Of a DNA stretch of 64,000 nucleotides, positions 1 to 6,668 are shown one piece after another. The stretch is from Synechococcus sp. 1G10. GTDB lineage: Bacteria > Cyanobacteriota > Cyanobacteriia > PCC-6307 > Cyanobiaceae. The position numbers and the translations under genes were made by a program. Each line of letters starts with the position of its first letter. Position 1 is the stretch's first letter. The notes below the pieces were generated by a model. It worked only from the letters and a program-made list of their open reading frames with translations. It did no database searches and was not told where the DNA came from. The DNA lies in NCBI RefSeq assembly GCF_002252625.1, contig NZ_NQKW01000008.1:106556-170555 (forward strand). Reading direction: 5' to 3'.

Positions 1-788
1 TGCGAATCCTCAAAACCTGCGGCGTCTTCTGTCGCTTCATCGAGGATCTCCAGGGCCTGCTCCGCCCGCCCGGAAGTCAGAAGGTGTTGGGCCACGGTGG
101 CGGCGATGTCGCGCCAGCGCAGATCCTCCGCAGTGAACTGGGCCAGGTAGCCATCCACATCACCGCGGGCCACGGCGATCTGGAGAAGGTGGGTGTTGCC
201 GTCGTGGGCGCCATGCTGGCGGCAGTAGCTCCCCAGCAGCTTCAGGCCCCAGTCGCCCAGGGCGTCTTTCAGCGCTGGCACCAACGCATCGAACTGCTCA
301 TAAGTGTTCTCGGCCAGCAGCTCAGCGGCATCTTGCGCCAGTGTTTCCGGCTCCAGCTGGGCGGCCTGGGCCAGCGGGCCCAGCTGCTCGGCGCCCCGCT
401 CGAATACCCCGATCACCGCCCCGGTGGTGTCTGTGCAGCGCGCCAGCACACCCTCGGAGAGTTCAAGGAAACGCAGTAGGAGATCGCATGCCTGCCTGGG
501 ATCACCGGCCGCGATCGGACCGATGATCGCCTGGAGCTGCGCCTCCAGATCAGCCACGAGGGCTTTGCGTCTGGCCGAATCCACAAAGGTGCTGGCCCGG
601 TCGATCGCGGTCAGGCGTTTGCGCACTTCCTGAACGGCGCCATCGACCCCCTCGGCAGCGGCCAGGGCAAGGCGCAGCCGCCGCTGGATCACGGCGTTGC
701 CACCGCTCACCTCGATCAACAGCTCAGCCAGCGCTGCAGCACCCAGGGCTTCCAGGTTCTTGGCGTTGAGGGTGCGCTTGCTGGCCAC
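1..788 (-). CDS. DUF6880-family protein, C-terminus beyond the left edge
   Basis: Reading leftward from a GTG at 788 gives 262 open codons that run off the edge. The N-terminus (ASKRTLNAKNLEALGAAALA, then an RRLRLALA segment) matches my memory of the DUF6880 family, alpha-helical proteins of unknown function. There is no upstream ATG in frame, because a stop lies a few codons before the GTG, and the sequence ahead of it (TTAGGGCG) can serve as a ribosome site. It starts 4 bases after the PIN toxin stop, so it is probably the last visible gene of the leftward prophage block. The protein is Ala/Leu rich with no catalytic motif I can name. Family call moderately sure; function unknown. Confidence 0.7.
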   Translation of the reverse strand, partial: MASKRTLNAKNLEALGAAALAELLIEVSGGNAVIQRRLRLALAAAEGVDGAVQEVRKRLTAIDRASTFVDSARRKALVADLEAQLQAIIGPIAAGDPRQACDLLLRFLELSEGVLARCTDTTGAVIGVFERGAEQLGPLAQAAQLEPETLAQDAAELLAENTYEQFDALVPALKDALGDWGLKLLGSYCRQHGAHDGNTHLLQIAVARGDVDGYLAQFTAEDLRWRDIAATVAQHLLTSGRAEQALEILDEATEDAAGFEDS

Positions 789-792
789 CGCC

Positions 793-1215
793 CTAAGCCA
801 GTGCTGGACTCAGGCCCAGGACAGCGGCGGCTTGCTGCATCCGTCCGTCGAAGCTGGCCAGGTGGGAGCAGCGGCTGTGGAGGGCCACGGCCAGATGCAG
901 GGCATCACCGGCCCGCAGGCCGAGCCCTGGATCCTGCAGCAGCTCGGCCGCCTGGCGAAAGCGACCGCGGTCCAGCGAACGCAGCTCAACGCCGCCCTGC
1001 AGCAGTCGCTCGAACTGCTCTCCTGCGGCCGCTCGAGCCTCCTGGCTGAGGCCATGCTGGCGCTGCTTGATGCCCAGGGCGCTGTGGGTCTCGGTGATCA
1101 GCCAGTCGCTGCTGATCAATGGTTCGCGGCACTGCTCAAACCAGTTCAGCGCCAGGGGGCTGCGTTCTTCCGGGGTCAGCAGGGCCACCACCACGCTGGT
1201 GTCGAGGTAAATCAT
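793..1215 (-). CDS. PIN-domain ribonuclease toxin (VapC-like)
   Basis: About 140 residues, the usual PIN size. The start MIYLDTSVVVALL carries the first catalytic Asp, GDALHLAVAL the conserved Asp near the middle, and LASFDGRM the last acidic residue, which is the standard PIN pattern of Mg-dependent RNases that cut tRNA, rRNA or mRNA. I chose the ATG at 1215, since PIN toxins begin with the first beta strand; an in-frame start at 1242 would add nine residues and overlap the antitoxin. The antitoxin-like gene lies immediately upstream (stop at 1229). As part of the prophage early operon it could act in addiction or in exclusion of other phages. Confidence 0.85.
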   Translation of the reverse strand: MIYLDTSVVVALLTPEERSPLALNWFEQCREPLISSDWLITETHSALGIKQRQHGLSQEARAAAGEQFERLLQGGVELRSLDRGRFRQAAELLQDPGLGLRAGDALHLAVALHSRCSHLASFDGRMQQAAAVLGLSPALA

Positions 1216-1228
1216 TGATGGCCCGCCA

Positions 1229-1525
1229 TCACCAGCGCTCACCGGCGCGGCACTCCTCGATCACCGATGGGGTGAGGGGCATGGTGGCCTGCAGTTGGCG
1301 CAGATCGGCGGCAAGAGCAGAGCGATCCAGCCGCTGCAAAGGCTCCAGGCTCAGTCGGCCGTCGGCCCCGACGACGATCTCGATCTGATCACCCTCCTGC
1401 AGGCCGGCCTGACGCAGGCAATCGGCGGGGAGCCGCACCGCCAGGCTGTTGCCCCAGCGGCGGATCGCTTGCTGGAAGTGCCGGCCGGCATCAACAGAAT
1501 GGTCACTGGGCTGGGACTGCGCCAA
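1229..1525 (-). CDS. AbrB/MazE-type antitoxin
   Basis: The core RRWGNSLAVRLP, followed by an EGDQIEIVV strand, is the swapped-hairpin AbrB/MazE DNA-binding fold. The C-terminal tail (LDRSALAADLRQLQATMPLT and beyond) would wrap the PIN toxin encoded 13 bases downstream. The frame stays open to 1645 but the only ATG there lies inside the upstream HTH gene. I therefore take the TTG at 1525, which also puts the palindrome at 1555-1574 outside the gene, where an operator would be expected. The start is uncertain. Together with the PIN gene this is a type II toxin-antitoxin pair. Confidence 0.75.
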   Translation of the reverse strand: MAQSQPSDHSVDAGRHFQQAIRRWGNSLAVRLPADCLRQAGLQEGDQIEIVVGADGRLSLEPLQRLDRSALAADLRQLQATMPLTPSVIEECRAGERW

Positions 1526-1554
1526 AGGAGCCAGCTCGGCCGCAGTCGGCCTGT

Positions 1555-1574
1555 TGTAGATACACGACTCTACA
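1555..1574. promoter_or_regulatory. Inverted repeat, possible toxin-antitoxin operator
   Basis: TGTAGA, eight bases, then TCTACA form a perfect 6-base inverted repeat about 30 bases upstream of the proposed antitoxin start and between the HTH gene and the antitoxin. AbrB/MazE antitoxins usually bind such palindromes to repress their own operon. The binding role is inferred. Confidence 0.4.
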
Positions 1575-1589
1575 TCCAGTTTGAGTGGT

Positions 1590-1835
1590 TCAGCGCTGGA
1601 GATGCCGCCGGCTCCAACCGGTGATCGTGGCCTCCACGTTTTCAAGGTGCCACTGCAGCGGGCCCCGGCCCTGGGTGCATCCCCAGCGGCGGTAGTGCTT
1701 GCCGGGTGTGAGCACCCCCCGCAACCGCAGCTGGCGGAGGGTTTCGCGGCTCATGCCCAGCGCTGCGCAGGCTTCTGCCGTCGTGACCCAGACCCTCTGG
1801 CGCCCAGATGTGGGTGGTGTGGTCTGACTCTCCAT
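1590..1835 (-). CDS. Small helix-turn-helix protein (excisionase/MerR-like)
   Basis: 81 residues. VWVTTAEACAALGMSRETLR is a winged helix-turn-helix of the kind found in excisionases and MerR-like phage regulators, followed by LRLRGVLTPGKHYRRWG, which looks like the wing. The ATG at 1835 overlaps the stop of the antirepressor gene by one base (TGATG), so translation is probably coupled. It would bind DNA, perhaps to control lysogeny or excision, but no integrase is present in the window. Confidence 0.7.
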   Translation of the reverse strand: MESQTTPPTSGRQRVWVTTAEACAALGMSRETLRQLRLRGVLTPGKHYRRWGCTQGRGPLQWHLENVEATITGWSRRHLQR

Positions 1836-2602
1836 CAGCCCAGCTCCCGCACCACGTCAACAACGGCGGGGTTCCAGAGGATCTGATAGCCGCTGTGCCC
1901 CTGGCGGCAATACGGCAGTGCTTCTCCCCAGTGCCGGCCGGCATCGGTGAGCTCCCACTCCCCACGCTGGTTGCGGACCTGCAGCCCGCAGGCGGCGAGG
2001 TGTTGGTTCGTGTCCTTGGCCTTCATGCCCAGCAACTGCCCGAGCCCAGTGGGATTGAGGGAGCAGATCGGCTGCTCCGCTGCCGGCAGCGCCCGCCGCA
2101 GGGTTTCGGTCGCCAGCCCGGTGTTCTCCTGGATGCAGGTGAGCGTGGCAGCCATGGCGATGCCGGGTTTCACGCCGGGGACCTGGGCCACGGCCTGACC
2201 GATCAGCAGCAGGGCGCTGACGCTGTCCTGCTGCGCTGCTGGCAGGGCGGCCAGAGCACCGGGGATGGCATAGCGGCCGGTACGGCGGATGGTGGGCAGC
2301 ACCTCGTGGGTGACCCAGCGCTTGAAACGCCTGGCCTCCGGCTTGCGGCTGCCTATCACCAGATTGTAGAGACCCGGCTCGTTGACGGTGGTCATGACCT
2401 GCTCGCCGCCAGGGGTGTCAGTTGAAATGACACCCTTCTCGTCGTCATCCAAGCGGCTCATGGCCTGACGTGGATTGCCGATGCCCAGCACGCTGCAGAC
2501 ATCGGCGGCGACGAACCAGGGTTGGCCCTTCTCATCGGTGATGACCCGGACCTGAAGGCCCTCGAACTCGAAGGGCACCAGGGGGGATTCGTTGCTGCTC
2601 AT
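1835..2602 (-). CDS. Bro-N domain phage antirepressor
   Basis: 255 residues. The N-terminal ~110 residues form a Bro-N domain: FEFEGLQVRVITDEKGQPWF, VAADVCSVLGIGNPRQAMSR, NEPGLYNLVIGSRKPEA, and FKRWVTHEVLPTIRRTGRYA. This is the DNA-binding module of phage antirepressors and baculovirus BRO proteins. The C-terminal half contains an HTH-like stretch (GLGQLLGMKAKDTNQHLAAC) typical of KilA-C/antirepressor tails. In phages such proteins relieve repression or switch the lytic programme. It overlaps its neighbours on both sides (4 bases upstream, 1 base downstream), placing it inside the leftward operon. Confidence 0.9.
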   Translation of the reverse strand: MSSNESPLVPFEFEGLQVRVITDEKGQPWFVAADVCSVLGIGNPRQAMSRLDDDEKGVISTDTPGGEQVMTTVNEPGLYNLVIGSRKPEARRFKRWVTHEVLPTIRRTGRYAIPGALAALPAAQQDSVSALLLIGQAVAQVPGVKPGIAMAATLTCIQENTGLATETLRRALPAAEQPICSLNPTGLGQLLGMKAKDTNQHLAACGLQVRNQRGEWELTDAGRHWGEALPYCRQGHSGYQILWNPAVVDVVRELG

Positions 2603-2907
2603 GGGACCTGACTCGGTGTGACAGGGGTGGATCCGCCGGTGGCCATGTCAGCTGCGGAGGTGATGAAGGTGCGAGAGGTTGTTGGTGCCGGCGTGAGCCG
2701 CGGCGGGACTGGCCCAGCGATCACCAGCAGCAGGGTGCTCAGCTGGAAAACCAGGACCAGCAGCACCAGCCGGTACAGGTCTCGCAGGCTGCTCACATAG
2801 ACGGTGGTGGTGGGCCGGCGGGTGCGGCAGAAGGCCGGCAGCTGGGGTTTGCCCCCCTGGAGGCGTCCGCCGCCAACACCGCCGCGGACACTGTGGAGGT
2901 GGGTCAT
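2599..2907 (-). CDS. Small single-span membrane protein of the prophage
   Basis: 102 residues with one hydrophobic stretch around residues 44-67 (LYRLVLLVLVFQLSTLLLVI), a basic N-terminal part and a Ser/Thr/Pro-rich end. No family recognised. It overlaps the SSB-like gene by one base and the antirepressor by four, so it is a genuine operon member rather than a chance frame. Small membrane proteins in phage early operons often serve in superinfection exclusion or lysis control; that is only a guess here. Confidence 0.55.
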   Translation of the reverse strand: MTHLHSVRGGVGGGRLQGGKPQLPAFCRTRRPTTTVYVSSLRDLYRLVLLVLVFQLSTLLLVIAGPVPPRLTPAPTTSRTFITSAADMATGGSTPVTPSQVP

Positions 2908-3500
2908 CAGAACGGTGCCTCCTCGTCGTCATCGGCGGCCCAGTCACTGGTGCCGGAGCCGGTGGATGTGTTGACCGCGGAGTAGCCGTCGAGCTCGTCG
3001 AAGCCGTCGGTGGGATCCACCTGCTCGTAGGGCACGAACTCGACCACCTGGATGGCCCGCGGCTGGAAGGTCATGCCGCAGCCGTTCTCGCCGTCCCAGT
3101 CGTAGATGTCGAAGGCGATGATCACCTTGGAGCCGTTGCCGATGGCGGCCCCATCCCAGGACTGCTTTTTCGCATCGACGATGCGGGGCCCCTCGGAGAG
3201 GGAGCCATCGCGCCGCTGGAACTGCGGGATCTTGAAGCGCACCACGGTGAGCTCGCTGGGCTTGTCCTTGTCGGCCTTCCAGGGGAAGCCCTTCTCCGCA
3301 CGGCGTTTGCGGCTGCCGTGCAAGGCGATGAACTGATCCTCCATCGCCAGCAGGAAGGATTGCGCCCTCTCGTCGGCGTTGGGCAGCAGCAGGTCGCAGG
3401 TCCAGGCCAGCGGTTTGCTCTTGTCGAGCTGATGCCTTGGGGTGATCAGATGGGCCCAGCGCACGGCGGCGAGGGGCGTGCGGAACAGGTCCTTAGCCAT
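2907..3500 (-). CDS. Phage single-stranded DNA-binding protein (DUF2815/gp2.5-like)
   Basis: 197 residues from the ATG at 3500 (MAKDLFRTPLAAVRWAHLIT). The body looks like an OB-fold (LAWTCDLLLPN, VVRFKIPQFQRRDGS, GNGSKVIIAFDIYDW, and a FQPRAIQVVEFVPYE strand). The tail is very acidic and ends DDDEEAPF, matching the acidic, aromatic-terminated tail of bacterial and T7-type SSBs that recruits partner enzymes. It sits two genes from an ERF-like annealing protein, as in phage recombination modules. An in-frame start further upstream (3557) would overlap the ribbon-helix-helix-like gene more deeply and is less likely. Confidence 0.75.
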   Translation of the reverse strand: MAKDLFRTPLAAVRWAHLITPRHQLDKSKPLAWTCDLLLPNADERAQSFLLAMEDQFIALHGSRKRRAEKGFPWKADKDKPSELTVVRFKIPQFQRRDGSLSEGPRIVDAKKQSWDGAAIGNGSKVIIAFDIYDWDGENGCGMTFQPRAIQVVEFVPYEQVDPTDGFDELDGYSAVNTSTGSGTSDWAADDDEEAPF

Positions 3501-3738
3501 GGTGTGAATCGGGTGAAACGGTCGGTTGATCGAAGGGAGGAAGCGGCGGCAGGCCAAAGCGCTCCCGCAGCAGGTGGTGCACCGCTCCGCTGGCGGAGAG
3601 GTTGCGGGCCTCCATCAGCTCGCGGATCCGCAGATAGACATCGGTGCGCACCTGGGTCTGGATGAAGTGGCGGCCGGCCACTGAGCGGGGCTGCTCGCCG
3701 TAGCGACGGGGCGGCCTGGGGCGATGGCTCGGGCTCAT
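3493..3738 (-). CDS. Small ribbon-helix-helix-like protein
   Basis: 81 residues from the ATG at 3738, which overlaps the ERF-like gene stop by four bases (ATGA). After a basic N-terminus, HFIQTQVRTDVYLRIRELME plus ARNLSASGAVHHLLRERFGL fit a beta strand and two helices, as in Arc/MetJ-type repressors. The end is Pro-rich. It overlaps the SSB-like gene start by eight bases. Probably a small DNA-binding regulator in the early operon; no exact family assigned. Confidence 0.6.
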   Translation of the reverse strand: MSPSHRPRPPRRYGEQPRSVAGRHFIQTQVRTDVYLRIRELMEARNLSASGAVHHLLRERFGLPPLPPFDQPTVSPDSHHG

Positions 3739-4481
3739 GGGGCAGACGGCGTGGGAACGACATCCGGCTCCATGCCCTGGCATTCCTCGAGGAAGCGCTC
3801 GATGAAGTCGCCATGCCTGTGCTGGGTGATGCGATCACCGATCGAGCGAGCGCTGCGGGGCACCTGGAAGTGCTCGCGGAAGGCATTGGTCAGCTCACGG
3901 CGGGAGGCCTGGGGCAGATCCAGCACGCGGCGGTGGTAGCCGCTGATCTCCTCAGCAGTGAGGGGAAGCAGTGCTGGGTCGCCACCTTCATCGGGGTTGG
4001 CGCTGCTGCCGGCCCGGGCCTCGACCTGCTGGCCTGAAGCTTGTGCCTCGCCATCGGGCTCCGGCCGAGCCACAGCCGTCAGCGATCCGTCAGACTTGTC
4101 GACTTCACATAGTTCTGCAATGTCACAGGGCTTTGCAGCCTGAGCCTGTGGGGATACAGGAATGCCCAGCAGCATGGCCAGCATCAAGCCGGTCATTCCG
4201 GCCAGATCGCCGGTTTCGTCGGCCCAGGCCTCACTGCTGAGCTCAGCGCCAGCGGCGTGCCTCACCGTGACCTGCAGCCTGGAGCGACCCTGCTGCTCGT
4301 CCAGTTGGGCGGACCAGCCGATGCCCTGGCGGAAAGCAGGGCGGGCAGCCTCCGCGACGGCGCCCAGGTCGGGGCAGGGGATGGCGGGCACTTCGGCCTG
4401 GAAGCAGGCCAGAGCGTGGGTGAGCTGTTGCTCAGGGGGTTGATGGCACAGGCCCTCCGCGGGCCTGGATGGTGTGACCAT
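3735..4481 (-). CDS. ERF-like single-strand annealing protein (tentative)
   Basis: 248 residues. ALACFQAEVPAIPCPDLGAV, AARPAFRQGIGWSAQL, LQVTVRHAAGAELSSEAW and GDLAGMTGLMLAMLLGIPV follow the order of the ERF family (a buried 'parallel paths' beta region, then the helix ending in LLGI), though the usual SYARRY motif is degenerate. The C-terminal third (LTAEEISGYHRRVLDLPQAS and on) is different and may bind DNA. ERF proteins anneal complementary strands for phage recombination, which suits the neighbouring SSB-like gene and the prophage exonuclease at 11333. Alternative: an unrelated phage protein of unknown function. Confidence 0.45.
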   Translation of the reverse strand: MVTPSRPAEGLCHQPPEQQLTHALACFQAEVPAIPCPDLGAVAEAARPAFRQGIGWSAQLDEQQGRSRLQVTVRHAAGAELSSEAWADETGDLAGMTGLMLAMLLGIPVSPQAQAAKPCDIAELCEVDKSDGSLTAVARPEPDGEAQASGQQVEARAGSSANPDEGGDPALLPLTAEEISGYHRRVLDLPQASRRELTNAFREHFQVPRSARSIGDRITQHRHGDFIERFLEECQGMEPDVVPTPSAP

Positions 4482-4536
4482 GGGGGATCAGATCGGGCGG
4501 TTGCCCGCTGATCCGGATCTTAGAGCTTTCTACTAG

Positions 4537-4575
4537 AAGCCGCATCAGTAGCGGCTGTTAATTCCTAGCCATCAG
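4537..4575 (-). promoter_or_regulatory. Repeated control element, copy 1
   Basis: Read leftward this intergenic stretch contains AGGAATTAACAGCCGCT followed by an AGCCGC-7 bases-GCGGCT hairpin. The same 17 bases and hairpin with a different loop recur at 12034-12068 on the other strand. Each copy lies upstream of, and points toward, a prophage gene (here the ERF-like gene). That placement suggests a shared operator, antitermination site or promoter element of the prophage. Confidence 0.5.
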
Positions 4576-5291
4576 GCTGTGACGGGCTTCTTGCCCTTGC
4601 CGTTGCCGGGTTTGCGCGGCTGGCGGTTGGCAGTCTCCCACTGATCAAGCCAGCGCTTGGGCTGATACAGGTCGGCCTCGATCCAGAGGGGGGCCAGCTC
4701 CTCTGGCTTGTAGTCGCCAAAACCGGTGAGGACGGCGTAGAAGCGCTTGCGGTGCTCATCGCTGGCTTCTGCCGCCAGGGCGGTGATGGCCTCGCTGGGC
4801 TCGAGCTCGCACTCATCGACGACCCGCCGCAGCTGGTTGCGCCACTTGGCCGACAGCTCGGTGGCCTTGCGCTGGCCGATGGTGGGGGCTGGAGTGGTGC
4901 GGAACGCATCCGGCACCTCGCGCAGGCCGCAATAGCAGGCCCAGAATTCCAGTGGTGTCCAGACCGGGCAGTCGCTGTCCCCGATGGCAACCGCGCCCTT
5001 CAGCTTCTCCTTGATCGCCTGATCCTTGAGCGAGCCCCACTCCTCATTGGCGATCCGGCGGTTGAGTTCCCCCAGTTGCCAGAAGGCCTTCTGGCGCAGC
5101 TCGCCGGCCTTGCCCTGCTCGATCACCGAGAGGTTGCCGTAGGAGATCGTCTCGAAGCCAACCTCTTCCGCCCAGCTGCAGGCGGTGTACTGGGTCCAGC
5201 CGTTGCGTCTGCGCCAGTTCAGCAGCATTCGTCCGAATGCAGCGCGGTTCTCCTCCTGGTGCTCAAGCAGCTCCGCGTAGGTGATCGCCAC
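4572..5291 (-). CDS. HTH repressor-like protein of the prophage
   Basis: 239 residues. Residues ~15-75 resemble an XRE-type helix-turn-helix (FGRMLLNWRRRNGWTQYTAC, then TISYGNLSVIEQGKAG), and the remainder is helical and charged (KWRNQLRRVVDECELEPSEA) with a Lys-rich end. The start is GTG at 5291 with GGAG upstream. A perfect palindrome lies just ahead of the gene, so autoregulation is likely. By position and fold it could be the lysogeny repressor, but it lacks a recognisable LexA-like peptidase domain, so it would not be cleaved in the SOS response. Confidence 0.6.
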   Translation of the reverse strand: MAITYAELLEHQEENRAAFGRMLLNWRRRNGWTQYTACSWAEEVGFETISYGNLSVIEQGKAGELRQKAFWQLGELNRRIANEEWGSLKDQAIKEKLKGAVAIGDSDCPVWTPLEFWACYCGLREVPDAFRTTPAPTIGQRKATELSAKWRNQLRRVVDECELEPSEAITALAAEASDEHRKRFYAVLTGFGDYKPEELAPLWIEADLYQPKRWLDQWETANRQPRKPGNGKGKKPVTA

Positions 5292-5308
5292 GTTCTGAAC
5301 TCCGAGTT

Positions 5309-5325
5309 CTTAGCGAGAAGCTAAG
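5309..5325. promoter_or_regulatory. Palindromic operator candidate
   Basis: CTTAGC-GAGAA-GCTAAG is a perfect 6-base inverted repeat about 18 bases upstream of the repressor-like gene start and between it and the small gene at 5370. A related but imperfect sequence (CTTAGGCTGTGCTCAG) occurs near 8151 in the intergenic space between the divergent helicase gene and 8181 gene. Repressor binding is inferred. Confidence 0.45.
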
Positions 5326-5369
5326 ACAAACTTGGCACGCGCAGCCATAGCCTGTCATGTCTTGGCATG

Positions 5370-5534
5370 TCAGGACCGGTCAGTACCAAGCCTGTTGAGG
5401 ATGCGCTTGGCCTGTTGCCCAGTGATCGCTTTACTTGTTTCCGCCTGCAATCTCAAAGCCAATGTGTAGGGATGCTCGCCGGGGTGGAGCTGGGCCAGCC
5501 GCCTGAGCCGCCGCTGCAGTTCTGCCGGATCCAT
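5370..5534 (-). CDS. 54-residue prophage small protein
   Basis: The ATG at 5534 overlaps the VRR-NUC stop (ATGA), and the frame encodes a compact, mostly helical protein: MDPAELQRRLRRLAQLHPGE, an AETSKAITGQQAKRIL helix, and a short charged end. Codon use matches the neighbours. I do not recognise a family. The overlap with the nuclease gene indicates coupled translation, so it may be a nuclease partner or a small regulator. It is too short to be caught by a 60-residue cutoff. Confidence 0.6.
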   Translation of the reverse strand: MDPAELQRRLRRLAQLHPGEHPYTLALRLQAETSKAITGQQAKRILNRLGTDRS

Positions 5535-5911
5535 CAGTGGCTCAGCCGCATCGATCTGGTCACGGCGAGCGACTGCTCGGCTTCCTCGATGGAGCGGCAG
5601 ACGGCCGACACACCCCCAAGCCGCTCCACCAGCTGCAGAAAGGCCCGCTGCTCAGCGCTGACGACACCGTGGGGCGTCTTGATCTCAAGGGCGACGAACT
5701 GGGCGATCCGCTGGCCCACCATCTCGGGTGTGACCTCCAGCATTCGCAGGCCGATCAGGTCGCTACTGCCCTTACAGAGCCCAAAGCGCACCAGCCGGCC
5801 TTGTTGGTCGACCAGGGCACCGGTGTTGTTGCGCCAGAGCCGCACCGACCCCCGGCCGCAGGCCAGGCGGATGCGCTGCTGGATCTCGTATTCGTTGGGG
5901 GAGGGGGCCAT
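5534..5911 (-). CDS. VRR-NUC domain nuclease
   Basis: 125 residues, the size of stand-alone phage VRR-NUC proteins. It has the order expected for this PD-(D/E)XK subfamily: NEYEIQQRIRLACG with the early Glu, VRLWRNNTGALV, RFGLCKGSSDLIGL with the catalytic Asp, ALEIKTPHGVVSAEQRAFL with the E-x-K pair, and RLGGVSAVCRS with the typical Gly-Gly turn. Such nucleases act on branched DNA in replication and recombination. It is the first gene of the leftward early block and is followed with a 4-base overlap by the 54-residue gene. Confidence 0.85.
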   Translation of the reverse strand: MAPSPNEYEIQQRIRLACGRGSVRLWRNNTGALVDQQGRLVRFGLCKGSSDLIGLRMLEVTPEMVGQRIAQFVALEIKTPHGVVSAEQRAFLQLVERLGGVSAVCRSIEEAEQSLAVTRSMRLSH

Positions 5912-5973
5912 GCCCCCTGTTGCCGTGTTGCCTGGGCCTCGACCAACGATCCCGCATAGAGTTGGTCATCTAG

Positions 5974-6221
<248 letters not shown>

Positions 6222-6222
<1 letters not shown>

Positions 6223-6668
6223 TGCTTTACGTGGATACCTGCGTGCTGCTGGCGGCTCTGACACCGGAGGCCCACTCCGATACCGCAGCGGCCTTTCTCG
6301 AGCAGGCCACAGCACCACTGGCGATCAGCCCTTGGAGTGCCACCGAGCTCCATTCCGCTCTCGGGCTCAAGGTGCGCACCAAGGCCCTGAGCCCGCCAGA
6401 GGCCGAGGCGGTGCTGCTGGGCTTTGAACGCAGCCTGGCCCCAGGTTTTCTGATGCTGGAAGTGGAACCGCAGGACTTCCGTAATGCCAATGCCTGTCTG
6501 CGCGGCTGGACCACGGCCCTGCGGGCGGCCGATGCGCTGCACCTGGCGATCGCCTCCGGACGGGGCGCCACCCTCTGCAGCCTGGATGCGCCGTTTGTGC
6601 TGGCTGCCCAACAGCTGGGGCTTGATGCCCAGCTGATTGGGACTGATGAAACCTCCATTCAGACCTGA
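6222..6668 (+). CDS. PIN-domain ribonuclease toxin (VapC-like), second copy
   Basis: 148 residues. LYVDTCVLLAALTPEAHS carries the first Asp, WSATELHSALGLKV the conserved Glu, LRAADALHLAIASG the third acidic site, and LCSLDAPFVLAAQQLGL the last. It has the same overall plan as the PIN protein at 793-1215 but is clearly divergent and is paired with a different antitoxin class. Its last ten bases overlap the 3' end of the convergent helicase gene. Confidence 0.88.
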
